A DNA stretch of 64,000 nucleotides. It comes from Taenia hydatigena. Its lineage: Eukaryota; Platyhelminthes; Cestoda; Cyclophyllidea; Taeniidae. The position numbers were made by a program, and so were the translations under genes. How positions within the stretch are numbered: the first letter of the stretch is position 1; each line of letters begins with the position of its first letter. Of this stretch, positions 12,959 through 27,900 are shown piece by piece. Where the stretch lies: the NCBI GenBank assembly GCA_036345935.2, contig JADWOT020000006.1, positions 13,800,519 through 13,864,518 on the forward strand. Reading direction: 5' to 3'. Under the pieces are notes generated by a model. It searched no databases and was not told where the DNA came from. It saw only the letters and a list, made by a program, of their open reading frames with translations.

Positions 12959-15900
12959 GTAGTAGGATTCATTTTTCTCTTAAAAGCACTATGAATTAGT
13001 TACTATGATTTGATCATTATTTGAGGATGCATCTAACACTGAATTGTAAACAATGATGCTAATAATGATGGTGAAGAGGTGGAGACTAATTTTGTGGCCC
13101 ATAAATCTTACAGGGCCTCCCTTCGTAGCTGTCATGGTTAACGCACTTTCTCATTCCAACCGACTAGACTGATTTATTTAAATTACAGTTTATCTGGCTT
13201 TGGTAAATGAGACATGATTTTATTACATGCATTAATTATATTTCGGAATCAAATAAGGTATTTATAAGACACTGTAGTGCCCCACCTTGTATCCACTTGA
13301 ACAATTCGCTTGGCAAACAAATGTAACTTGATCTGAGCTATGGACTTAACTCGAGGCGAACCATTTTGGAATCATTGACTTTTTTTAGTCTTTATTTAAA
13401 CTGAAAAATTTTCGTTGCGCCTAATGTTTACATGAGCTTTGAATTTCCCGGTAAGCCACAAACATCAGTGATGAATGAATATTTGGCGCAACTGGTAGCA
13501 CTAAGAAATAAGATCATATTGTGAACAATATATAGCGTCAAGACTTTTAATCTTTTTCATATTGCCCAAACCACGAAGCTCAAATCCTTGCTTCGCATTG
13601 AGGCGTTTTCCGCTTTCATTCTGGGAAGTTCTTTTCTATAAAGATCATTTTTACCTCCCACATACAATACATTAAACTATTTCAAAAACGTGTCTTATTA
13701 ATCCCAAGAATTCTCCATGTGCTCATGGACTGTGCTTTTAAAAAAAAACTTGTCAACTGCGTCTCTGGAAAGATGGTCTTCCCAATTAACATCCTAAATT
13801 TACTCACAGGAGTAAGTCTGCTAAAATTTATCAAATTCGGTAACTATTGCAATTTTATGAATTGTTTAGATGATCCGTATTTTTCCAAGCAATCGGATAT
13901 AATGAATGCTACACCAGGAGGTTCCATCACGATACATTGCACCTTCCACGGATTTGACGAGGAGCCTATCGTTAAATGGTCATTCGTGCCCGCTCACCGT
14001 CCGCCTGATGGAGATAAATTTGTTGAATCCTTTCTAGTTTCAACAACAGTGCCTCGCAATGATGCAAAAAATGCATCCCTTTTAATACCTAACGTCTTGT
14101 ACAAGCATGCTGGTCAGTATATTGTCACGATTACGCACCCGCGAACTAGAAAACAAATAACAAGCTCCTGTAAGTGTTTCTCTACTGATAAGTAGCCACT
14201 AGACTGTATTTATTGCATGGGGTTATTTTTTAGCTAAACTACACGTTAAACCCAAATTGAAGCGCGGCCTCACGGATGTAAGCGCAATCGTTGATGGCAA
14301 CAAATGCACAGTTACCGGAAAAGAGGTTGTTTTTTTCTTGGAATACGGTGGGTTCGATAAGGTACCTTCTCGAGTTATCTGGTTGCACAATGGTAGACCG
14401 ATTGACTCAACAAAGTGGACTGTTTCTATCAGTCCGCTAACGACACGAATCAAGTCGGACTGCCTAAAATCTGTCGATGAGGGTCAATACACTTGCCAGG
14501 TTGCCGACGATGAACTTGATGTCAATTTAGAATCATCGGGTAAGGCAAGCTTTATTTCGATCAGGGAAGACCTTCCATCGCTCCCTTTATTCCACATTGA
14601 TTAAAGGCATTTAATCCCATTCGTGTAGCCTCTCACGTAGACGACCATTGGTTATGAATTTAAACTATAACAAGATTACTAAGGCCATAGGATGTACCAG
14701 GTTATCCAATTAATTGGATTACTAGGCAATTGTAAGCATCGTTGGGAACAATTCGTGGGAGATATTGCACAAAAATTAATTGCAATTTATTGTCCTTTCG
14801 AAAATATTTAGTTAGTAGCTGGGAGGTAAGTTAAGTTCCATTATCTTTTTGCTTCTTTAAATCCTGTCCTTCAGCCGAAACAGATATATAGTTGGGTCTC
14901 CTCAATATTCAATTTTTAAAAACTGATAATTGATACAGGATGCGTTGCTTGGTTGACCGTGATAACTTCGCCATAAATTAGAATAAATTGTGGAAACTGT
15001 TCCAGTTATTCGCGTTGCTGTTTTTACGTCTTTCGAATGTATTTTCCTTCTGATTTGTCCTTGCGTAGAAGACCACTGAGCGACGCTTTTCAAGCACGAT
15101 AGAGCTGGCTTTATGATAGCTTAAAATAAGTGAATGCCCCATGAATCCAAGTGGCACTGATAGTTGAATCGAAGTGATTTTAAATTTATTGAAGCGTTTT
15201 TAATAACTGAACTGAACGAATCGAAGGAAGTAAACTAGCCGATAGGACAACCTATTTCTATGAATTTCGTGTGTTTCGAATCTTCTACCTCCACGTCAGC
15301 GGGTGACGAAAAGTGCTTAACTCTGAAGGCTCGATTGAAAAGGTGGTTGGTTTGTATTGCATCTTCCATGAAGCAGAATCATATGGTATTAAAGTAGAAG
15401 ATTAAAATCGTCACTGGTTACAAGTCTTTGTTTTCCGCTCTGATTAACACTACCTTGCAATTCCCATACACTGGGGATTTCTTAAGCGTGGGAGTTATAC
15501 CACTAATAATGCAGGTCGGGTTCTTTAATATTCTTCTTAAAAATCTGGATTATTGCTATGGTGGTTGTTTTGAAAGTGCGTCATTCATATTACTTCATAT
15601 AATGAAGTTTTTGTGTGAAGATTGTTTTTAAATCGCAAGCTAATTAGCGTACGTATGTCTTTTTAAATAAGATGGATGCTTGATAATAGTACTAAGGGCG
15701 CGATTGTTGTGCATGCCTAACACGAAACTCCCTTGCACCATGTAGCAACCCTTAGGCTGCAGAATGCCCTCGATGTTCCTCGACCGGCCTCTCGCGCCTC
15801 CTCCCGGACTGCCACCCCATCAGGAAATGAGAAGTCTTTATGGACCACCAAGGCCTTGGATAGCTCTCCACTCTCACTCAAGTGTCCACTTCCAAGCGTT

Positions 15901-18900
15901 GCCTTTGAGGCCTACAGTGATGCTCGTCGTATTCGTATGCAGTGGTTTCGTGATGGGACCCAGCTCTACGACTCCGACTGGCAGACACCGGACTACTTCA
16001 CTGGCAGCCAAGGCGTACCGTTTGTTGATGGAAACACGTTCTGGAGTGTGAACATGAGTGAAGGACGGGCAGTGCTGCTTAGCACTGACCGTATCCGATC
16101 GGTTGACGCTGGTCGTTATTCGTGTCGCGTGAGCATTGATAATGACACCTACGAGTCATCAGGCAAGAAGTCCACTTTCTTGCACAGCTCCACTTTTCCT
16201 CAATCAAGCTTCTTCTGCTCAATAAAATAATAAGCATTTTAGGCTCCTCTAAGCTTCAACACCAGGTGATGCATTGTATCGCATTGCGTCTTTCACATCA
16301 CTATGCTTGCTATTGTTCTAGGGAACCATTCGTTTAAAGTACGGATGAAAATGTACACTTTCCACTCGACCATAGGACTTACGCTGTGAACGGATTATTT
16401 AATCAGCAAGAAAGCATTCGTTCTATCCCATTGTTTTTATCTTCATATTTTGCTTCTAAACAATTTCGTTTTAAATCATTGATGTACCTAGTTGACCATA
16501 TCCGTTTTCTTCTAACAATCCACTTGCACTGAAAACCATTGATAGTCGTCCAGAATAAATGTAACAAAGATACACATTTTTCTTGTAATTCAGGTATCAT
16601 CACAGTGTGTTCGAGTCAACAATTTGTCGAGCAGCTATCCGGGTTAAAAGTGTACCTTGGTGAGCCGGCGGAACTGCGCTGTCGACTGGAACCCTGGGTA
16701 ACAGGAACTAGCCCGGAGTCGGGGACTACAATCAATTGGTACCACTTCGAAACCGTGCTGACACCCGAACTCCAAGATCGTGTAGGCATAAAAACGGAGT
16801 GCAATGAGGGGTTGTGTACCCTGCGAATCGAAAAGACCTCTAGGCGTTTTGGTGGTGTGTACAAGTGTGAGGCGAAGAATAAATTCGGAGTCTGCACAAC
16901 CAGCTGTAGACTATTAATTGATCGTAAGACGGCTTTGACGTCTGCATATTTGTCAACTACTATGCAAAAATATCCATTAAATGTCGATTCCAAGTATTTT
17001 TCATTATCTTTAACCCTTGACTTGCTATTTACCGTATTGTAGTTTATACACATAAACGATTTTGTTAGCAGATTCTATTTTTCAAATTTGATAAAAATTT
17101 CGACTGGATCATAATGCTTGTGATATCAAATGTCCTATACTACAATTCTTTTCTTGCAATAATAAACATTGGTCATTGAGTTTTACAAAACTATTTGTTG
17201 CAATCGTTCCTCACTAATGGGTTAATAAGAAATACCATTTCTTTCACTATTTGAGCCTGTATTTTAATCACTTTTCAAGGTTATGTGGTATCAGCTGGCA
17301 GCAAGTACCATGGATTGGCAATAACCTAGGGAAAGCTGGAATTTAGCAATGTTTTTTACACATTTATAATGCTTTTAAAAGTTTTTAAAATGCCGCTTGT
17401 CATGCATTACCACTTTTGTGCATTTAATTAGTCTAAATTTGAATAATTTCAAACTTAGTGCCAGTTTCTCCGACCATTTTGGGTCCAATCCAATGCCTGA
17501 ATGATCCAAATGAAAGTGATACGGCAATTCTCAGAGTAGAATACGACGCTGTGCCTCAACCTACCGTCATTTGGCTTAAAGACGGTCAAACCGTAAAGCA
17601 GGAGACAGGATACAGAGTAACACATTGGATTTTTTGTCGTTCCCTTCAGATACTCTTTTAGTGCTAATTCAGGCATGTAATATCCCTTATTATTACATAT
17701 AGAAATGTTTACAGTCAACCTTAGTCAGCTAAAATTGGAGACCCATATAACATACCAAAGCCGTTAATTCATAAAGCTTCGTGGACTTCACGAACCTTGA
17801 TTACTTTATAAATTTTGTGTTTTTAAGACCTTTGGTGTCCCTGAAAGCCTAAAGTATCATTGCATTTTTAGATTATAACGGCAAAAGAAGAAAGTCTTTT
17901 ACATATACCAAGTTCTCGAGTTGACGAAAAAAGCGTATATGCCGTTGTTATAAAGAACGTAGCAGGAAGTGCTGAGTCTTCATACACCCTTCAGTTTGAT
18001 GGGTAGGTTTGGAATGTGATGGACACTCTCATACTTTGCCTTTTGGCGTCCCATTTAGCACTGTTTCAAAATAATCCCATTGTTTACCGGAACAATCAAG
18101 CTGTTTGTTAAAATCTGAGTAATGGACCAATAGGAGTAATAGATGAATGGCGCTGCTAGGCGCGTCGTTATTACGCTCTTTTGTTGAACTCGGACCCGCA
18201 AAACACCGCATAGGCCAACTAAGTTAATTTGTTGCCTTGGGTACCTCAATACTTTGATTCTAACACCATGTTGAGGGTAAATATTGGCCAATATACTTGG
18301 AGCACGTTTGGGCCAGTTATTTAATGGACTCGGTTACACATATTTGAGGCTGCTTCTCTTGTTGACATTGTTTAATCGTAAAATTCTTCAGCTTTAAATG
18401 GCCACTTTTCAAAATGCCAGCTTTTCATACCAGGGCATAATTAGTCATTAGTCATTTATGCTGCGCATCCCTTCCGGAGTCTTGGCTACACGGTTCCTGA
18501 ATGGTGTTTTTAATTCTGAAATCAGTCATCTTACAGGCGACATAGCTGAGAAAAAATTTGCCTTGGATTGAATTCTATTGAAATTCAAGAATCAATTATT
18601 TGGCATGTAGATAGGGTCGGGATCTTCCTCAAAGAGGCCACATTTTGCCATTTTCACATGTCCTCCTTTTTACTACTTTGCATTTTTATCTTTGTTCTTG
18701 CTGACGGGGTTAAAGAACGTATGATATGTTTGGCTTATTGTACATAGAAAAATTGACGTTAATAAGAATATTTATCGATTCTAAGTACTTCTTTACAAAT
18801 TTTAAGGTGATTATCTATCCTCCCAGCACAGAGCGTCTGGCGGATACGGGAAAGATCTTCTGTAAATCACTTTACACGTTGTAGTATATTCCTAGTTTAT

Positions 18901-21900
18901 CTCCTGCTCTCTGGCCTCCATCTCCTTTAAACGAAGAGGCTGGTTTGATAGGGTTATTTTTTACTAGTTAAAGTCAACGAGAATCAGTATAGGTTTTGAG
19001 GGTCAGGACACTGGTTTTCACTCTGCTTCGGGAGACTCCAACCACGCCTCTCTCATGACGGTCGAGCTGCTTGTCCGCTTCTCGCCCAAAAAAGGCTCAT
19101 TTAAACAGCATAAGTCTTACATTATTCTCTTATTCGTGGTAAACCTGACCACACTAAGGTCATACCCTTGTCCAGTATTCTATTAATGTGAAATCCGTAA
19201 GTATCATGGAATTTGTACCTATTTGAAGATTCGCAACTGTGGTGGGCATTCGAAATATTTTTATTTGCACCATCATTGGCATCGTCTGTCGAGGGAGCCG
19301 CCTTTGCACCCTTTTCACTTCTTCATAGAAATTTACATTTTTTGTAATCCATTTAATTGAAAATAGTCATCACATGCATATAATGCCACGGAAGTAACTT
19401 TATACACTTTCACCTAATTTCTTCAATTAGGTGAAGTCTTATGCATGCATATAACATTTAATACATTGTTAGGAACAGAAAGCTTTTTCTATTCAACAGT
19501 TAAAGTTTTGGCATTCGCCAGATAACGAACGATGTGCATTTGACGGTGGTTTGTGCTATCAGAGATAAATATGCATGCAATATTTTTATGGCTAACGTGC
19601 GAATATTTTATGCCTGAAAGCCTTAATTTAGCTATGATAGTGGAAGGTGAAATGTCATAGCGGCTTTTCTTAAAATTTTTTCGCTTTACTTACTGCTGAA
19701 ATCCGAAGACCTAAGGCTTTCCAATTAATGGCCTTTGCATTTGGCTAGAAAATTGAGCAAATGAATGCAAGGTGCGCAACGCGCATTGACTGCAGCAATA
19801 TAAGTGGATTTATGTATCTTGCCGCAGTTGGGCTTTCCATTCATTTTTGCGACTCTATTAGCTAAAAACAATTGTCTAAAAAGATGGTGCCCCATCGCCT
19901 CGCGAGTATCGCAAGAAATGAGTTGAGTTGTCCGAAGCAGCCTCCTTCATCACATCATAGCAGTTTCGATTCAGTGTTTGTAGCATCAATATTTGAATAC
20001 GCTGAGCATTATATTCACAGAGGAGACCTTTATTGCCTTACGCACACGTTTTGCAATCTGAGAAGCAAAAAGTAGAATTGTGACGCATAATATATTTTAA
20101 AACCGGAATAAAAATGGTTAAAGGTCCGATTTACAGCTGCGACTTTGCCTGAAGGTATATTAATAAAAAAGTAGATAATCTGGAAACTGGCTGCGTTTTT
20201 AATGGTTTGTCATTTACCCTTTTTCATGACAGAAAGGGAGAGGCCTCTATTGCCTGCAAGAAGCTAAGCCATGAGGAATAGTATGAGGAACGCACAACAT
20301 ATGGGCAAACTCGACTTAAAAGAACTTGCTTCAATATCATAAATTTAGTCCATGCTTCTGCTCATCAGCTTGTGCACTGGGAGCCAACACTCCAACATTC
20401 AGGTGTGCCTGTATTGGGCGCTGGCATGTTTAGCATTTGTCCGTTAATTTCCGATCATATCAGAGAGCCCAGTTAGAAGGGCATCGCTGTAGGTTGTGAA
20501 TCCGAAAGTGTTTCTTTAAAATTGGTCGGTAATTGTTGTGGATGAGTCCTGTACTAAAAAAGTGTTTAGCAAATAGCGTGGTTTTTTATGAAGCGTAAAT
20601 CAAGAAATTCGAAGTGCAGATTTCTTTTTTGAAGACTAGTAAAGTAGAAATTTATTGAACTTCAATATTAGTGGCCAAATGTGAATACCTTGTGTCCGAA
20701 AAATTTTTGACACTTTGTTCTTCGCCATGTGATTTGCGAAACCAGTGAATTTCGGATTTCACTCATGTTGTTTCCCATAGTAACTTTATTTTTTAATTCG
20801 TTTAGTAGAGACTGATCATAGAAAAAATTTATTTCAGGAATAACGTAAGAAAACCGTGTAGTCAGCGTGAAAAAGATCAGGAAATTGCACCGCCCTCATC
20901 GAGGTCAGGGAACTCTGAAGTGCATATTTGCGAGAATTCTGACGATGGAGACACTGTAGAAAGGAATTGCACTTTATGTCATCCCGTCCCGATGCCTCGT
21001 GAAATGCAACAAACAGCTGATCAATCTACCCGTTCTTGTCAGGAGGAAGGAACTCTAGTGAAGAGATACAGAACTGACAGCTATTTCAGCCGTCCCACTG
21101 AGTCAGCGAATCAAAATGAATTCGGGCGATCCACACGTGTATCACCAATGAGTACCTCTCCAGGTGTGCAAAGTAAATATCTAGACACAGGAAAATCATT
21201 CCTCCTTCGACCTCAGAGTATATCTGCAAACGTGGGCGAAAGTGTTGTCTTCAGTTGTGTAATTCGACCTTCTCCAGGAGCCCCCAAAATTCACCGAGTC
21301 TCTTGGCGGCACAAAAATCGTGAAATCAAGCAAGGCGGAAGTGAAATGTCCCGAGTGATTAGCAGCGCAAACAACCCTTATGATGGGGTGTTTCAACTCA
21401 AATTCACCAACATCTGTAAAAACGATCACGGGGACTATGAGGTCTCGGCTTTGGATGAGAATGATGTGGAAATCTGTAGCGCTATGTTCCATCTGTCAGT
21501 CGATGGTAAGCACTTGAATGCGTCCATTAAAACACGAAAGTTTAATCGCATCTAAGTCTCTAGTTTTTTTGCTGGCTGTGCTTGTACCTTCAAATCTTTC
21601 AGCTTAGAGAAGTTGCCTAAATAAATCAAAATATGCAAAGATAGGATATGAACTGTTTATTATATCCATCAGCCTCGAACTTAATCACAACAATAATGTT
21701 AAGTACAAAACCACTGAAACCTTTCAGAATGAACTTATTTTAAATGCTGCTTTAAGCAAATTAAGATATTGAAAGGAGGCGTCTGTTTGGTTGAATAATA
21801 GCTAACAGTAATTTGTGTAACACTCAAACTCCTAATTATGACGATCTGACTAAAATATCAGTTCATTCATATTTTTAGTTGCGTTTTTACCACAACATAT

Positions 21901-24900
21901 CTCATTTTCTATCATTTCCTTCCATGCTTGTTTGCTTCCATACCCGTTTTCTGGTTTCCATTGCATGAATACATTGTGTGGTGGACTTGATGTTGTTTGT
22001 GCACCTTGTGAAGGTTTTCACGATTGTTTCGGAGGTGGGAGATCCACATACAGAGCTCGAATGACTTCCAAAATTAGGGTGAATATGTCGTTGGAGCGCA
22101 GGCAGAGTGTTGCATCCTTACCCAACCTCCATGAAAAGAATAGCCTCAGTGCTCAAATGACATTTAAACCAAGTCATTCACTAAATAAAAGCCCATCGCA
22201 TCCCACGATTTTCAATCATCCTTCTCTGACCATGAACTCCAATGGAGAATGCTTGATGTTCATTAAGAGTCAAAGCAAGTGTCAGCTGAATGATTCTGTA
22301 GAACTGAAATTCTGCATGAAAAATCAAAGTTGCCAAAATAACCTGTGCCAAGCGGCTTCGCTGCGTCATTGCAGTCGTAACTTGGATTGCAAAAGATGTT
22401 TCCAATCTCTGCCTGATCTGTTTGGCTCGGATATTACTCATCGATCAACAACTCTGGTGGAGAAGTATAGATTATTTGAAAATCTACGCCCTTCAAACAC
22501 AAAAGTTGGTGTTTTGCCACTAAGATCCCGTAAGCCCAAGGCTTCGCAATTATTCACTTTCTTTCCTGCCTTACGACGCACTTTCTTGCCACTGAATTTC
22601 AAAATGACCTACTAATGTTGATAACAAATTTATCAGTAGTTCTCTCAGCGAATGGGCGGCCGAGCAGCCTTATTTGCCTATTCCGCGTAATTCAAAGTAA
22701 ATCGTTTCTTTCTTTACCATACTTTCCTAGACCTCAAAAAAGTTCTTCGAAGCTATTTCCAAGACATCTACTCGAAATAAGTGGTGTTCTACAATTTAAA
22801 GCCTCACATACATTAAAACGAAAATGATGAGGTGAATATTTTGGCTGAGGAAGTAGGAGAGTGTCATGCCACATTTCTTGCAGCCCTGATTAATAAGTCT
22901 TAAAAAAAGGGGGCATTATGGACTGTTGTGGAATTGGGAAGCAAAGTATGGGTGCTAAATGATCACAACAAATCGGATCACTTCCAACGAAACCTTTCAG
23001 GCGTACGGCGCTTTTCGCACAAAAAGGAAAAGTCGAGCCCACCACTATTTGCATAATTCAGGTAGTTTTTTATTACCATCTATCTTTTTCAGAGTAACTT
23101 ATGGGCTTTAAGGGTTTTCTCTGGATTAGCGTTTGTCATCCTTACCGATTCTACACTTTGCGATTGGGTCGCTCCAACGAATTACGTTCTTTATCTTTAA
23201 AACTTGCTTTTTTTAAACTGGTTATTTTCGCAGCATACTCAGGCATTCTAGTTATACTAACTAAGAGGGTTGTCTTATGCACCGGCTAATAAAGATGCTT
23301 CAAGGGAGCGCTCCTTTTGTAACTCCTCTCCCACCTTCTCCATTCGTATTTAATCGGCGGAAAGCACCGACTCGATACTACAGAAAACTATCACACGGCA
23401 GGCAGTTTTTGAACAATCCTACTACTTCAGTAATGCACATGATAATCTTAGCCAAATTGAGGGCATCATTTTACGTGCCTCTTTCGGAATGACAGGTGCA
23501 AACGATGACTTACTTAATTTCGCACAACATTGTTGAAAAGTTTAACGATTTGAGAAAAAACAACATCAACGACAACTTAGTAATTTAGAGTAAACATCTG
23601 AAATCACATTGTAACTAATTGTAAGATGCTCTTTTTTTCTTGTATCATTTGCCAAATTCGAATATGGCTAGGAGCCTTAAAATGCGTATATAATTGAGAG
23701 ATAAATCTTTCATGGTTCCACTTGAATCCTTTTGTTAGAATAAATCTTTCTTGTACTACACCACCTCAGAAAATGGGAAAACTCGAGAAGCATTCGTTCA
23801 CGAATGTGGAGAAGGCCTCCACATAAAGAATTTCATTTTTTGGACATTATTAATTTTTGGAGCATGTTCTGCTTATTGATATCAAAGCAAAATTTCATCA
23901 AAGTCACTATACAGCGACTCTGATGGGTAAAGATTTTGCAATTGATGGCCAATACCCACTATTTCTAAATCACATCACTCCAAATCCTTACGTCATCTAC
24001 GAACGGTTAAACAGTTTCTATTTTAAGCAGGTTTGCTTCCCACCATTTAGTAGTAATGTGAGAACAATCTATTTATGAAATAGATCATACTGCATCACTT
24101 CGCTCAGCTTAAAGCAGTAGGAATTAAAATTTGTCGAGTGTGTTAAGACGAATTGGTTCCATGTGCGACGGCAGATAGTGTCACACTAGTAGGCGTATAA
24201 TGAGCTCTGAAACCGGAATATGGCGTAGTATAAGTCTCCAACAGGGATTACGATCAGTCCTGTGATTACCTCCAATGACTTCGATACCTACTGGTTTTAC
24301 GAGTTTTTGAGTTTTTTTCGAAACGAACTGGAAGCAGAAACAGATTTTATGTATATGCGCGGGCGTGTATTAAGTTTAGCGCAATCAGTCTTGCTTAGTC
24401 GCGGTTAAACTATAGCTAAAACCATTTTTTGCTAATTTGCACTAGCTTGATTCTGTTGTTGAATGATGTTCTCAGAGTCCTTCGGAGGTTACCTTCTCAT
24501 GCACCCGCTTTACACTTGCATGAGTGACTCCATCATCCCGCACTACGATGGTGCGTTGGTTACTATTAGCAATACCGAGTATACTAATGATGCCGTTCTC
24601 GTTCACCAGATAGAACAAGTTTTGCTGAAGAGGGAGAGGAATCACCGATACGTGATGAAGTTTTTTTGGACAGTCCAAGGCTTCCATCCAGTGCTACCGT
24701 TGGTGCTGGAGAACGGCTTGAAATGACCTGCTACATATCCGGCTTTCCCATACCACAAGTATTCTGGTTCAAAGATGGTCTACAATTGAGTGATCGCAGC
24801 TCTACAAACGACTTTCAGGCACGCGAGATTTGCTTGCAGAAAATTCCCCTTTCCTAGTGCATAGAAAGTCAATTTTGCGCTTTGGCTAATAGTCCACATT

Positions 24901-27900
24901 TTTATGAGCATAAAAATGGGCAGGTTTCATCGTTCACCGTTTAACTACGCTGTGTGCTTGCACAAAAAACTAAATTAGTAGATGTGAAAGGAGTAGTGGT
25001 GGTCATTTCAGGTGACATTGGTACTTCTTATCCGTTTAACTGATTTTTAGCAATTACAAAGAAACCAATCTACTTGTCTTTTAAATGCTCACCTTTTTGG
25101 TTTGTGCTTTCGCTCCTAATGAATTCCAAGTTTCTGCGTCAGATCAGCGGACGTAGGTTGCTAGTACTTCATGGCCAAAGGCGTTCGATTGATACGATTT
25201 TTTTCATCAAATGCGTTAAAACCACATTAATTTGATCAAATTTATTAAATTTTCAGCTTAAGAAACGGGGTCATGTTTATCAGCTTGTTATACCATGTGC
25301 TCTGCCTCACCACGCTGGCTTATGGGAAGTGATCGCCCGCAACTCGGCTGGTCTCGTAATGAGCGGATCACATATTGAAGTCAGGGCGACTGAGCGGTGG
25401 TCGCGGGCACCTTCCTCACTGGTCCCGCTTGACCGTCGTACCCGAAGTCTCTCCCCCTCTGCTCTCACCGAAACATCACAGAGTCGGGTACATTCGCGCT
25501 TGGACAGGCCCCACATGAATGAGCAGGCACCTCAATTTACTAGATTATTTCGTGATCAAATTGCTTCCTGCGGGGATAATGTTCAGTTTGAATGTACGGT
25601 GGTCGGGCTCCCCACACCTGATGTAAGTCAGCTACCACCAAGTACCAGTAAACCAACTAAATGCTCCATGTTTAATCGTGTTTTGATAAACGATATTCAT
25701 TTAGCTATGAGTTCCGCCTTCCAACTTTGATATATCACAAAATCCACCCAAAACCTTGTGGAATTTTTGGAGCAGCTTACTTGGTTTCAGTTATTAGTTT
25801 GGTAATGGATGGTGAAAGTGCCTTCACAACCAGGCACCTAGCCATGGGGAATCACCGTCATTTGGTGGAGGCAGCGTCTTACTGGCGAAGGCGCTTCCAC
25901 TCTGTGCAAGTGGTCGTCATAAGTGCCCAAGCATGCACACGCACACATCACCGTGTGCCCGAGGGCTGGATAACGCGCAACTGTCACGACCGTTCCTGCA
26001 CTTCAGTCCTCGATCAGGACATCCTCACGTCCACTGATTGAAAGATAGCGCTCTGTGTTAATCCTAAAGCAGGCCTCTGTTATTGGTATGTTCGCGTAAA
26101 AGGTTGAAAGACTTGAATTACATACAAGGGAAGGGATAGAAGACGACATTTTGTTGTCACATCTCTTTTACTGAGCTGAATGACCTGAAAGTGTAAGCGT
26201 GCCTCTCTCAGATTTACTCGAATTGTCTTAAAATGATTTGCTACGTATTCTCAAAATACTTGGAACGAGTTCACTTATTATTTGCTATCGCTCGCTCCAC
26301 GATTTCGAGGAAGTGAGTGGAGAAAACCTCTGCTTATCCTAATATCTTTCTATGAAATGGAGCAAGCCGTTGCTGAATGACTACTTTCTATGATATGGTG
26401 AATAAAAATGCGCATGATTTGTCTCTTTGTAATAAAGTAGTTGATTACCGATGCGTGGGTTTTATAATTGAAGTGCCATTCGCACTATCTCATTCTCTCA
26501 AACTGTTTGCGATATTGAAAGACATAACTTTAAACAGTTGTCATGGTGTTTCTTATTTAAATCCTCGGATTTAATCTAAAGATTGAGAAATAAATATGGT
26601 TTCTGCAAGAACGCTTTTACAGCGAAATCCCTTGTTGAAGTAACAATAGCAATGCAGCCTCGATGCATTCCTGACTAAATCATAAAATTTTAAGGCATCT
26701 ACTACTTCCACTTTGATTGAGATGTTTTTTTGCTGAGTAGTTGGTGGACTGAGAGATTTGATAAGCAGAACGGTCTAGTGACTTCTGCGAATAAAGAGCT
26801 GATATCAAACTGATAATCGCAAAAACGTTGAAACAATCTTGTCGCAAAGGTTTGGTTGGGTATTTTGTAATATTATTCGCCGTGATAGTGAAGTGTTTAT
26901 CACATTACTCTTGCAGCGTTGACTTTTCAATGAGAATCTGTAAAAAAGTGTCCATTTTATAGTTGTAATTTTTTAAAGTTACATTAAGTATTTCTCGTTG
27001 TGTGCTAATGTATCCGCTTTGACTAAATCAAACAAAAGACTAGTTGTTAAATGCGCTTTCAATGAAAGTACAAGCTCTCAATGCCTTGCATTTCTTTCTT
27101 GTATCAATAAAGTACATGGAAAGCTTTATTAGAAGCGTTTTTGCATGTTCCACAATTTGACGCGTGCCTGCTTGTCGTAATACAAGCATGCAAATTCATT
27201 GATCATAAATCGCTTAATGCGATGTTTGTCAAACTACGGAACTCATTACTTTGCATTAAGATTCGCTGGGAATACAATGGAGAGGAGCTTCAACAAAGCA
27301 GTGTCGGAAGGTTTAAAATTTCAAATACCGACACTGTACATAAACTTGCGTTGACGAACGTCGATCCAACTTTCTCTGGTCGGTATACATTGATTGCCGA
27401 AAATCCCATGGGAGTGGCGGCATGCTCCGCCATGCTGACAGTTCGAAGGTACGAAGTGCGTATTATAACTGACTACTTACTCAGAGTACGTTGTCCGCGG
27501 TATTCAGGAATTTCAATTTTAGCTCCATTTCGTCTGTGTAGTTATTTGAGGCTATGGGGAATTGAAACCCTTATGCACGCTCTGAAATTTGTGTTTTGAG
27601 CTATCCTTTGCGTCATTCTAACAAGGTGGAATTTAAAACTGCCATGCATCAGCACATTGCATTAAAAATGTGCGATCTCCGTGCGCAAAATGTGCCACAA
27701 CATAAGACAAATAACTTTCATGCCATATAATGTACTTGGTTATGTAAACATAGGCACTGTTCAGTGCATTAATAGGGCTGTGCCATACTAATTCTGGGTA
27801 TACGATTTAGTCACTAGGGTATAGATTTTAAGCACCTTGATTAATTGTTGATCTAGGGCTTATCACTAGCTTTGGTTGATCTGGGGAAATCGGATCCACA

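Larger units (their letters stand above)
13870..27448 (+). other. Run of about eight Ig I-set domains
   Basis: Each unit shows the I-set pattern: an early Cys, Trp about 10-15 residues later, and a DxGxY-C or similar second-sheet motif. Examples are IVKWSF...HAGQYIVTI; VIWLHNGRPI...DEGQYTCQV; RMQWFRDG...DAGRYSCRV; INWYHFE...GGVYKCEAKNKFG; VIWLKDGQT...VYAVVIKNVAGSAES; VSWRHKN...HGDYEVSALDEN; VFWFKDGLQL...HAGLWEVIARNSAG; IRWEYNGEEL...FSGRYTLIAENPMG. Several lack the second Cys, as is common in intracellular titin-like Ig domains. The first five Ig exons are joined mainly by phase 1 introns. Serine/arginine-rich linkers separate the later domains. Confidence 0.8.
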
